This document shows positions 5,490 to 11,557 of a stretch of DNA of 20,134 nt, in pieces; the first letter of the stretch is position 1, and each line of letters begins with the position of its first letter. The DNA is from a virus. Location of the stretch: positions 1-20,134 of IMG/VR virus record IMGVR_UViG_3300037507_003212. One strand, given 5' to 3'. The notes beneath the pieces are model-generated. The model saw only the letters and a program-made list of their open reading frames with translations, searched no databases and had not been told where the DNA came from. The position numbers and the translations under genes were made by a program.

Positions 5490-6071
5490 GTGACCATCGA
5501 AAAAAAACTAGTAATCAATAAGTCCACCTACGCTGAAACCTTGCTATTTAGCGCCTTGGACTGCCAGTACATCATTGACTGGGCTATCCGGTACGGGAAC
5601 CCACAGCCAGGCCTCATCCATACCCTCTCAGAAGCGTCAGGAAGCGTTTTAAGGCGTTGTAAGGAGTACACCCTAGACGCACGCGATATTTCCCTTAATG
5701 ACGGCTCTACGCTCGCCATGCGTGTCCATGGAGCCTTTGCCGAAGCCAATGTCTGGAATCTGTCCTTTCTGGATGTTCCGTCAGTTCGGGTTATGGAGTA
5801 TCAGGTTGGGGACGGGTACGGGTGCCACACCGATTGGTCGCCTGGAGCAGCCAAAGAACGAAAGTTGTCTATGACCGCTCAACTGTCTTCCCACTACGCC
5901 TACAAGGGGGGCCAGGTGGTGTTGTATGCGGGGCCAGAGGATGACTACATCTCTCAGGTTCAGGGGATGGCTACTGTCTGGCCTTCTTGGACTCTTCACG
6001 AGGTCCTTCCAGTTGAGCAGGGGGTTCGTTACTCCCTTACGGCTTGGGCACACGGCGAGATGTACCGATAG
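5490..6071 (+). CDS. 2-oxoglutarate/Fe(II)-dependent dioxygenase, PKHD type
   Basis: A 193-residue protein with the prolyl-4-hydroxylase-like double-stranded beta-helix: YQVGDGYGCHTDW gives H113 and D115, TLHEV gives H170, and GVRYSLTAW gives R180 for 2-oxoglutarate. Such enzymes hydroxylate proteins, nucleic acids or small molecules; the phage substrate is unknown. GTG 5490 is chosen over TTG 5475 because GAGGT (5479-5483) stands 6 nt before it. It starts a plus-strand unit with the two genes downstream and is divergent from the zincin gene, with a TATGAT at 5455-5460 as a possible -10 box. Confidence 0.85.
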   Translation: MTIEKKLVINKSTYAETLLFSALDCQYIIDWAIRYGNPQPGLIHTLSEASGSVLRRCKEYTLDARDISLNDGSTLAMRVHGAFAEANVWNLSFLDVPSVRVMEYQVGDGYGCHTDWSPGAAKERKLSMTAQLSSHYAYKGGQVVLYAGPEDDYISQVQGMATVWPSWTLHEVLPVEQGVRYSLTAWAHGEMYR

Positions 6072-6081
6072 CGTTTGAACA

Positions 6082-6576
6082 ATGACAATTGTAAAAATTG
6101 AAAAATGGGAATATGAACGGGCCTTTGCCGTAGGTATTGCTCGATGTACGGCTCGTTGGGGCTCTATGGATGCGCCACACTACGCAGACAAGTCTCGCCA
6201 AGAAGATAACCGTACGGCAGAAGTTGCTGCGGCGCTGTGCGAACTGGCCGTTGCGAAACTTATCAACCGATACTGGCATGGAAGCGTCTGGCATCACACC
6301 GAACACCATCTACATCGGGACTTGCCGGATGTAGGTACAAATGTAGAAGTGCGGCGGCTAAGGACTCGGGAGGAGGTTGCCGTAAGGAAGAGGCAGAATT
6401 CTCAAGAGGGGCTCGTCATATTTGCGGCGCGGGTTGTCGGCGCCGAAATGCGCGAGGTGGAAGTTCTTGGTTACATCAGCCAGAAAGAAGGCTGGGATAT
6501 CGGGACTCCATCCGATTACGACCCGGATGCTACCCGGGTAGTACACATATCAAAGTTGCATCAAGTCTCCAACTGA
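6082..6576 (+). CDS. PD-(D/E)XK nuclease-like phage protein
   Basis: A 164-residue protein. Its layout fits the restriction-endonuclease-like fold: an N-terminal helix with E54 (EVAAALCELAVAKLIN), then LPD83VGTNVE89VR91, then hydrophobic strands (GLVIFAARVVG, VEVLGYIS). The expected motif is E...PD...ExK; here the Lys is Arg, a tolerated change in some members. Similar compact proteins occur in many phages, usually unannotated. It follows the dioxygenase by 10 nt and precedes the next gene by 10 nt, so all three are likely cotranscribed. A DNA-nuclease role is inferred, not shown. Confidence 0.55.
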   Translation: MTIVKIEKWEYERAFAVGIARCTARWGSMDAPHYADKSRQEDNRTAEVAAALCELAVAKLINRYWHGSVWHHTEHHLHRDLPDVGTNVEVRRLRTREEVAVRKRQNSQEGLVIFAARVVGAEMREVEVLGYISQKEGWDIGTPSDYDPDATRVVHISKLHQVSN

Positions 6577-6586
6577 AAGAAAACAT

Positions 6587-6877
6587 ATGGCAAATAAAAA
6601 ACAAAAAGGCATGTTCGGGAAAATCTCAATCAAGGGGGAATTGACTCGCTGCGTCTACATCATCTGGCAGACCAGAGACCCGAATAAGACGTGGTTCGTG
6701 AATGTGCCGTGGAAAGACAAAATTATTAGGTGCAGACTCGTGGCCCTGCTTGACCGTCGCCCTCATGAAGCCAACAGCGGGTTTACTCAGGATGCGTGGT
6801 CTTTCGAGATTCTCGACGAGGCAACTTTTTTGAAGGTGCAGGGCGGCGGGATTCCAATACCACCCAAAGACCTGTAA
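6587..6877 (+). CDS. Hypothetical protein
   Basis: A 96-residue protein beginning MANKKQKGMFGKISIKGE. It is strand-rich with two Trp-containing strands (CVYIIWQTRD, TWFVNVPWKDK) and ends in a Gly/Pro loop (GGGIPIPPKDL). I recognise no family. A weak purine tract (GAAAGAAAA) lies upstream. It is last in the plus-strand unit and ends 10 nt before the stop of the converging minus-strand operon. Confidence 0.65.
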   Translation: MANKKQKGMFGKISIKGELTRCVYIIWQTRDPNKTWFVNVPWKDKIIRCRLVALLDRRPHEANSGFTQDAWSFEILDEATFLKVQGGGIPIPPKDL

Positions 6878-6887
6878 GCAGAATTTT

Positions 6888-7100
6888 TTAGCCTTCTTGG
6901 CTTTTGCGCTGACTTTTATTTGTCTTCTTCTTGCCTACTGGGCCGTGAAGGTCATGGGTTCGTAATGGGTCGCCTAGCGATAGTCGGGTTCGGCGCTTTC
7001 CGGCTTTGGTTCCGGGAACGACTTCAATCTTTCCGGTGAGGTAGTTCAGTCGTTCGCGTTGCTGCGCACCGCGTGAAACACTTTTATTCTTCTTACCCAT
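6888..7100 (-). CDS. Small highly basic hypothetical protein
   Basis: A 70-residue protein, rich in Lys/Arg at both ends (MGKKNKSVSRGAQQRERL and GKKKTNKSQRKSQEG). It has no hydrophobic core long enough for a membrane segment and may be disordered or bind nucleic acid. It is the last gene of the operon starting at 12876, 2 nt after the speD-like stop. Function unknown. Confidence 0.6.
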   Translation of the reverse strand: MGKKNKSVSRGAQQRERLNYLTGKIEVVPGTKAGKRRTRLSLGDPLRTHDLHGPVGKKKTNKSQRKSQEG

Positions 7101-7102
7101 GA

Positions 7103-7492
7103 CTAGATTCGCTGACCTGTTTTCTCAATCACAAAACCATCTTCACGATTTATCACTACATAGTGGTAATCGACCAAGTCAAAATACTCTTCACACTTCT
7201 CCAATACGAGTTCCGTAGGAAGGGTTGAGCATGTATACAAGTCAAACTGTACGCGCGCTGGGACTTCTTCATCCCAAACGTGAAAAGCAATGTGTGATGT
7301 CTCAATACATACAGCCGCAGTAATTCCGCGATTGCCTTCCGCTTCCACATAGTGCGCATGAGGACCGGTGACAATCTTCATGCCGATGTCACTAACTAAT
7401 TGAGTCAGCCAATCCTTGACTGATTCGATTTCGCGCGGCGGCCGATAGGCCTTGCCGTTCATCAAAAGGTGGTGATGCAAGATTGTTGTCAT
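7103..7492 (-). CDS. speD: S-adenosylmethionine decarboxylase-like protein (SpeD family)
   Basis: A 129-residue protein of the usual size of class 1b AdoMet decarboxylase. ETSHIAFHVWDEE corresponds to the self-cleavage site: S66 is the expected pyruvoyl precursor, H71 is five residues on as in the bacterial enzyme, and FDLYTC88ST matches the conserved catalytic Cys. The N-terminal HHHLLMNG aligns with the family's first strand but has Asn where many have Glu. The family makes decarboxylated SAM for spermidine; some relatives have shifted to ornithine or arginine decarboxylation, so the substrate is open. It overlaps the WhiB gene by 101 nt, and no spermidine synthase is in the window. SpeD genes are known in some aquatic phages. 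Confidence 0.8.
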   Translation of the reverse strand: MTTILHHHLLMNGKAYRPPREIESVKDWLTQLVSDIGMKIVTGPHAHYVEAEGNRGITAAVCIETSHIAFHVWDEEVPARVQFDLYTCSTLPTELVLEKCEEYFDLVDYHYVVINREDGFVIEKTGQRI

Positions 7493-7955
7493 GAGATACT
7501 TTCTTGATAAAGGCGATGTCTTCTGGATGAATAATGTAGTCCAACAACGACCTGTATCTCAGGAAGGATGCCTTTACCCTCCAATTTCTCTTATTTTCGA
7601 TATTCCACTGCTTACCCAAAAGCGCTCTAATCCTCTCCGAAAACCCTCCCCAAATACCGTGCGGTTCGTATTCCAGCGAATACATCAAACACTTGGCCCG
7701 GATGTCGCACGAGCGACAAAGTCCTATTGCTTCGTTTCTTTTAGCAAGTTCATGCTTGGTGTACCGCCCATCGACATGTCGGATAAAAAATATTGATGTG
7801 TCTTTGCCTTCGCAGGCTCCGCCACGGGGGAAGTCAATATCCTCTCCGACAATGAACCTATTCAACTTAAGAAATTCGTCCTGCGCAACTTCTACACGCT
7901 TTTTGGGAGATGGGGAAAAAGCGTTGTGCTCTCTTGTTTGGTTTTGATTTCTCAT
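7392..7955 (-). CDS. WhiB-family [4Fe-4S] transcriptional regulator with long C-terminal extension
   Basis: A 187-residue protein with the four WhiB cysteines C48, C80, C83 and C89 (AC...GLCRSCDIRAKC) and the GIWGG turn at 100-104. WhiB proteins bind an iron-sulfur cluster and act with the principal sigma factor; they are confined to actinobacteria and their phages, and mycophage examples can interfere with host WhiB proteins. Typical members are about 80-130 residues; this has some 70 residues after the core (KQWNIENKRNW onward), without the common basic AT-hook-like tail. The start ATG 7955 has AAAGG 6 nt upstream and forms an ATGA overlap with the gene before it. The 3' end overlaps speD by 101 nt. 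Confidence 0.9.
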   Translation of the reverse strand: MRNQNQTREHNAFSPSPKKRVEVAQDEFLKLNRFIVGEDIDFPRGGACEGKDTSIFFIRHVDGRYTKHELAKRNEAIGLCRSCDIRAKCLMYSLEYEPHGIWGGFSERIRALLGKQWNIENKRNWRVKASFLRYRSLLDYIIHPEDIAFIKKVSHDNNLASPPFDERQGLSAAARNRISQGLADSIS

Positions 7956-8179
7956 TGTTTGCCTTTCGTTGTGTTTTGTTCACCATTACCGTACGACCAA
8001 AGGTGTCGTTCTTCCAACATCAAAGTCGAAATTTTGAATACGACGTTCTCTTCTTCGGTAAAAATTCCATTAGATGTACAGAGATAATGAATCTCTGCAG
8101 TTGTCAGCATTTCACATTCGCTCGGGTCTAACGCGTGACGCTGAAGGCTTTGAGTTAATACAACCGCAGAGGCGTACAT
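7952..8179 (-). CDS. Hypothetical protein
   Basis: A 75-residue protein beginning MYASAVVLTQSLQRHALDP. Its middle (TAEIHYLCTSNGIFTEEENVVFKI) resembles small alpha-helical phage proteins, but I recognise no family. It overlaps the upstream gene by 25 nt and WhiB by 4 nt (ATGA), so WhiB is probably translated by coupling to it. No strong ribosome-binding site precedes 8179; an internal ATG giving MLTTAEIHY is possible. Confidence 0.6.
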   Translation of the reverse strand: MYASAVVLTQSLQRHALDPSECEMLTTAEIHYLCTSNGIFTEEENVVFKISTLMLEERHLWSYGNGEQNTTKGKQ

Positions 8180-8436
8180 GCGCTGCCAGTACTTAGCGCT
8201 GCCGCCTTCAGGACTAAAGGGGATACCACCCTCTTTGAAAACAAATCAATAACGCAGTCCCAAGTTTCTTCAGATGGAGCAGGGAATCCTGCTTCTGCCG
8301 ATATCTTGGCTCGATACTTTGGCGACATGTTCCTCACATTGAACAAGTGAAGCCCCATGTTTTCAATTCGGTCAACAATCCTTGTTGCTTTATAAAAGCG
8401 ATTTTGTCTTCGGTATGGGTTTGGTTCTGTATCCAA
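8155..8436 (-). CDS. Hypothetical protein, TTG start
   Basis: A 93-residue basic protein beginning (M)DTEPNPYRRQNRFYKATRI. TTG 8436 is chosen over an in-frame TTG at 8490 because AAAGAGGTG stands 7 nt upstream and the stop of the upstream gene (8441) is within that spacer. The centre has NVRNMSPKYRAKISAEAGFPAPSEETWDCVIDLF. I recognise no family. Confidence 0.6.
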   Translation of the reverse strand: MDTEPNPYRRQNRFYKATRIVDRIENMGLHLFNVRNMSPKYRAKISAEAGFPAPSEETWDCVIDLFSKRVVSPLVLKAAALSTGSACTPLRLY

Positions 8437-8440
8437 GGTT

Positions 8441-8626
8441 TTACACCTCTTTCGTTTTCCAAACCCTACTGCTGTAACTAGGCTTTGCAACTTTTTCAGC
8501 CTGCAATTTTTTCAGTTCTTTATTTTCGGCGTAAACAAAAGAATGCGCTAAAGAAACCAAACACAGAACAACAAATAAACAAATAGCGATAAGCCAGCCA
8601 ATTACGGCAATAGTTATCCACAGCAT
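8441..8626 (-). CDS. Small single-pass membrane protein
   Basis: A 61-residue protein with one long hydrophobic segment at about residues 2-30 (LWITIAVIGWLIAICLFVV and on) followed by a basic cytoplasmic-type tail (ENKELKKLQAEKVAK). GGAG 6 nt upstream of ATG 8626 supports the start. The topology would suit a membrane-anchored accessory protein; nothing nearby indicates lysis. Confidence 0.65.
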   Translation of the reverse strand: MLWITIAVIGWLIAICLFVVLCLVSLAHSFVYAENKELKKLQAEKVAKPSYSSRVWKTKEV

Positions 8627-8628
8627 TT

Positions 8629-8913
8629 TTACTCCAGTGGCGCTCGGCCACCAGCAATTATTTTTCGTGCAAGCGCTACCATCTGCTGGATGAGCGGTTT
8701 GGAAACGGTAAGTTCTCCAGCCATTTCCGAATAAGAAAGACCTTCTGCGTCTGAGCCACCAAATTCGCAGGACTCTTTAATGGCAAGAGCACGCTGCTCA
8801 ATGATGCCGCGGCGAATCTCTGCTACTGCTGGGAGGAGTTCAAAATGTAGCGCACGCGCACGCTCCACTGGGTCAGAGATTTTTGTAACTTCTTTTAGTT
8901 TGTTCTCAATCAT
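8629..8913 (-). CDS. Small helix-turn-helix protein
   Basis: A 94-residue helical protein. Residues about 60-84 (LSYSEMAGELTVSKPLIQQM) form a classic HTH, similar to sigma-factor region-4-like helices in small actinobacterial proteins. The N-terminal part (ISDPVERARALHFELLPAVAEIRR) is helical and may dimerise. It lies 3 nt after the RusA gene stop and 2 nt before the membrane-protein gene. Likely DNA-binding regulator; target unknown. Confidence 0.7.
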   Translation of the reverse strand: MIENKLKEVTKISDPVERARALHFELLPAVAEIRRGIIEQRALAIKESCEFGGSDAEGLSYSEMAGELTVSKPLIQQMVALARKIIAGGRAPLE

Positions 8914-8916
8914 GTC

Positions 8917-9294
8917 CTACTCCAACTCGGTTATTTCGATAGTTGCCTTACTCTCACCGGATATGACAGGTGCTTCGAATATCAGTCTACGCACAGTATC
9001 CGGTCCATCGCCAGTAAGCACACCGGCGTCTACTAGGCCGTCAATCATGGCTTTTGCCACGGGGAAGTGCCCACCAGTGTCTGCTAGGCCCCGTTTGTTC
9101 ACCCGATGGGGGGTGAATCGGACCTCGATTGCCTTCATTTTGGGAATCTTGCGAGCAATAGCAGAAACACAAGCCGCCTCTCTCCACTCCTTCACTTTTT
9201 TGGCACGAGTGAAGTGATGCTGAGTCCTTTCTTTGTTCAAGGTCCACATTTCACCCCAAACCTCAAGAACGTGTGTCGTTTTGGAGGCGGCCAT
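8917..9294 (-). CDS. RusA-like Holliday junction resolvase
   Basis: A 125-residue protein of family size. LAD72TGGHFPVAKAMID85GLVDAGVLTGD96 shows the acidic residues and the Lys-x-x-(I)-D-G-L helix that define RusA-type endonucleases. The usual second Asp of the DxD pair is replaced within DTGG, as often seen in actinophage members. RusA cuts four-way junctions during recombination and resolves branched DNA before packaging. ATG 9294 forms TAATG with the stop of the CmoA-like gene; longer in-frame starts lie inside that gene. Confidence 0.8.
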   Translation of the reverse strand: MAASKTTHVLEVWGEMWTLNKERTQHHFTRAKKVKEWREAACVSAIARKIPKMKAIEVRFTPHRVNKRGLADTGGHFPVAKAMIDGLVDAGVLTGDGPDTVRRLIFEAPVISGESKATIEITELE

Positions 9295-10013
9295 TACTTG
9301 AACGCAATCCATCCTGCGAAGTTCAGGCATTGCCAGAACCTTTGCACATTCGTGAAACCAGCATCTTTTAACATTCTTTCATTTTCTGAACCACGCAGAG
9401 GAACCAGCACACCCTGTAGTGCCTTCCTCTTTTCTTCAATCTGTTCTTCTGTGTAGCCGGAGTCTGATTTGTATGTGTGATAAATGTCAACGAGAAAACC
9501 CTGCGAGACGGGACTTTCACCAAGTATTTTCTCTACGACCACAAACGCTCCATCAAAGGATAAACCACTATGTACTTTCTGGAAGAAGTCTTGGCGAACG
9601 TCAAGCGGAATGAACTGCGCCGTCAATACAGACGTAATGAGAGAATATTTGCCAGGGGTGATATCAGCAGCCTGCAAGTCAGCGTGAATAAAGTTGACAT
9701 TTTCAAAATTGCTAAAGGATTCAGTGGCGACGTCAATCATCGGCTTAGAAGAATCAACTCCTACGGCAGTAACCGTCTTTTGATTTGGAAGCGAATTAAG
9801 GATTTGGTAAATGGTCTCTCCACGGCTGCACCCAAGGTCCAGTAGGAACGGACTCTTTGTTTTGGTAAGCATTGGATAAGCAACGCGAACAACACAATCT
9901 CGCATTGTCGAATAGCCGGGTATCGACCTAGAAATCATGTCCTCAAATACTTTTGTTACCCCTTCATCAAAGGACCACTTGCCTTCAGGTTTGTAATTAT
10001 CTTTTTGACTCAT
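9294..10013 (-). CDS. CmoA-like carboxy-SAM synthase / SAM-binding enzyme
   Basis: A 239-residue protein matching CmoA along its length: FDEGVTKVFEDMISRSIPGY (15-34), DLGCSRG (59-65, SAM motif I), VGVDSSKPM (motif II), TAQFIP, SGYTEEQIEEKR (185-196) and WQCLNF (227-232). CmoA converts SAM and prephenate to carboxy-SAM; R199 of the E. coli enzyme contacts the carboxylate, and the aligned R196 here is kept. In bacteria CmoB then carboxymethylates tRNA U34. No CmoB is recognised in the window, so carboxy-SAM may serve another acceptor. It overlaps the ParB-methyltransferase gene by 4 nt and RusA by 1 nt. Confidence 0.85.
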   Translation of the reverse strand: MSQKDNYKPEGKWSFDEGVTKVFEDMISRSIPGYSTMRDCVVRVAYPMLTKTKSPFLLDLGCSRGETIYQILNSLPNQKTVTAVGVDSSKPMIDVATESFSNFENVNFIHADLQAADITPGKYSLITSVLTAQFIPLDVRQDFFQKVHSGLSFDGAFVVVEKILGESPVSQGFLVDIYHTYKSDSGYTEEQIEEKRKALQGVLVPLRGSENERMLKDAGFTNVQRFWQCLNFAGWIAFK

Positions 10014-11557
10014 AGTTGTATGCCCAACCTTTTGGAGAATGCCGCTTTTGCCTCTTCTGCCATGCCAAGTCTCCTGCCTTCTGGGTGCGGGACATTAAAT
10101 TCAAACTCGATAGCGGCACGCAATTCGTCGGCTTCAATTTTGCGGGCGTTGCAACCAACCGCCTGAACAAGTCCGTTTTTAGCGGTCAAGAATGTCAGAA
10201 CTTGTTTATAGCCATGGGAAATAAGATTGCCAAACTCAGTTTCCGTGTGGTACTTCTGGACCTTTGGCTTTAGGGCAATATCGGAAATGATGATTCGGGG
10301 TTCGTAGTCAAGGGCAAAGCCATTGCTCGAAGTGTCATGCCCCTTCTTTAAATCACCGCGCGTGTGATTGAACCAGCGGTCTGACTCAGTACAGATAGCA
10401 GCCGTATGGAGTTTTGTATAAGGCGACGACAGCGCGGCGACAATGGCGATTACGTGTTTTCTGTCTTGCAGGAAGGGGATACTATTAAAGACCGATGCAA
10501 TAAAGATGCTGTCCCACTCGGTGCCATCTGCAACTCTCTCAAGAAACTTTGCAGTAAGTTCGCGAGCAGCGTCAGTATCAATGTTCTCGTTGTCTCTGGA
10601 GAGAAAGAAAGGCTCAAACGCAACTGCGTCAACTCCCATTTTCTTGAGAATATCCGTCTTATCACATAGCCCAGCGCCAAAATCAATAACGTGATTGCCG
10701 TAATAATCTTTCCACAACTCGACGTGACGGGGATTATTCAGGTCAAAAGCCCCATTACGATTTCCGGAATTAATAAAGTGCCTCAAAAAGTCTTCAAGAA
10801 AAGTAGGGGTAAGAATCTGGACTCTTTGATTTTTTCTCCGGAAAGAGTTATAGCGCAATAAATCTTCGTATCTTTCCTGGATGTTGTAGTCCATCGTCAG
10901 CAAGTTCATCATTGCCCTTACCTCTTCTGCGACCTCAGGAGATACAATTACCGCATTGACAAAGTCTTCGTTATTAGAAACCGCATAGGTCAATCGAGCA
11001 AGCCCATTGAGGACCTTGTAATCGGTCGTGCAGATAACAGGCATTTGCGGAAGTCCATTTGTTTTCAATTGAGCGGCCATCGCAATTGCGTGCTGTTCGG
11101 GCCATTTGCCATTTATCTGGATAAGCCGAAGAGAGGACACTGGCTTGGTCTTCATGATTGGGTACCACTCTGGAGTATCCAATGGGATATCCGGAAGCAT
11201 CTTAATTTTTTCTAAGTCTCCCAGTTTTGTCATGAGGTCTTCTTTTAAATCGGCAGTAGAAAGAGTTTTATACATATCATTTGTCGCGCGATTGTATAAA
11301 ACGTTTATTCCCATGCGTCTTTCAATCTTGAATGTTGGAACGCGAACAACCGGAATCATCTTGGCTCCCATATTTGTGGCGACCATATGACGTTGGTGCC
11401 CGCTTAATATTTCACCATCTCCATCTGCATAAATTGGTAGCAGCCAACCAAACTTACGCAGCGACAGTTCGACCATCTCTAGCCGTTCCTTGTCTGCTTT
11501 TCTTGGGTTATACGCAGATGGACGCAGGTCTTCAACCGGAGTTAATACTGGCTTCAT
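10010..11557 (-). CDS. ParB-like protein fused to a SAM-methyltransferase-like domain
   Basis: A 515-residue protein. Residues 5-75 are a ParB/Srx-like domain (NPRKAD..., then GEILSGHQRHMVA). Residues about 140-205 look like a second, diverged copy (KVLNGLARLTYA). Residues about 286-430 look like a Rossmann methyltransferase: VIDFGAGLCD (motif I) and a FEPF acidic motif after the second strand. The C-terminus is helical. The ParB domain may recognise DNA or hydrolyse nucleotide, and the methyltransferase domain may modify DNA or RNA; the motif I shows GAGLC rather than canonical GxGxG, so activity is uncertain. It is coupled by TAATG to the tandem-ParB gene and by 4 nt to the CmoA-like gene. 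Confidence 0.7.
   Translation of the reverse strand: MKPVLTPVEDLRPSAYNPRKADKERLEMVELSLRKFGWLLPIYADGDGEILSGHQRHMVATNMGAKMIPVVRVPTFKIERRMGINVLYNRATNDMYKTLSTADLKEDLMTKLGDLEKIKMLPDIPLDTPEWYPIMKTKPVSSLRLIQINGKWPEQHAIAMAAQLKTNGLPQMPVICTTDYKVLNGLARLTYAVSNNEDFVNAVIVSPEVAEEVRAMMNLLTMDYNIQERYEDLLRYNSFRRKNQRVQILTPTFLEDFLRHFINSGNRNGAFDLNNPRHVELWKDYYGNHVIDFGAGLCDKTDILKKMGVDAVAFEPFFLSRDNENIDTDAARELTAKFLERVADGTEWDSIFIASVFNSIPFLQDRKHVIAIVAALSSPYTKLHTAAICTESDRWFNHTRGDLKKGHDTSSNGFALDYEPRIIISDIALKPKVQKYHTETEFGNLISHGYKQVLTFLTAKNGLVQAVGCNARKIEADELRAAIEFEFNVPHPEGRRLGMAEEAKAAFSKRLGIQL

Noticed and set aside
6890-6905. Possible intrinsic terminator between the convergent operons (AGCC, TTCTT loop, GGCT, then T run)
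   Set aside because: The stem is only 4 bp, it lies within the end of the gene at 6888-7100, and the T run is short.
8461-8490. TTGCAA on the minus strand near 8490 as a fourth promoter of the same class
   Set aside because: At 17-nt spacing the -10 position reads AGGGTT, which is not promoter-like, and the site lies inside the membrane-protein gene.
2692-8626. The two small membrane proteins as holins
   Set aside because: No endolysin or other lysis gene is visible nearby; membrane segments alone do not support the call.
9106-9845. Several plus-strand open frames over the methyltransferase and RusA genes
   Set aside because: They are antisense to clearly recognisable minus-strand genes and have no start signals.
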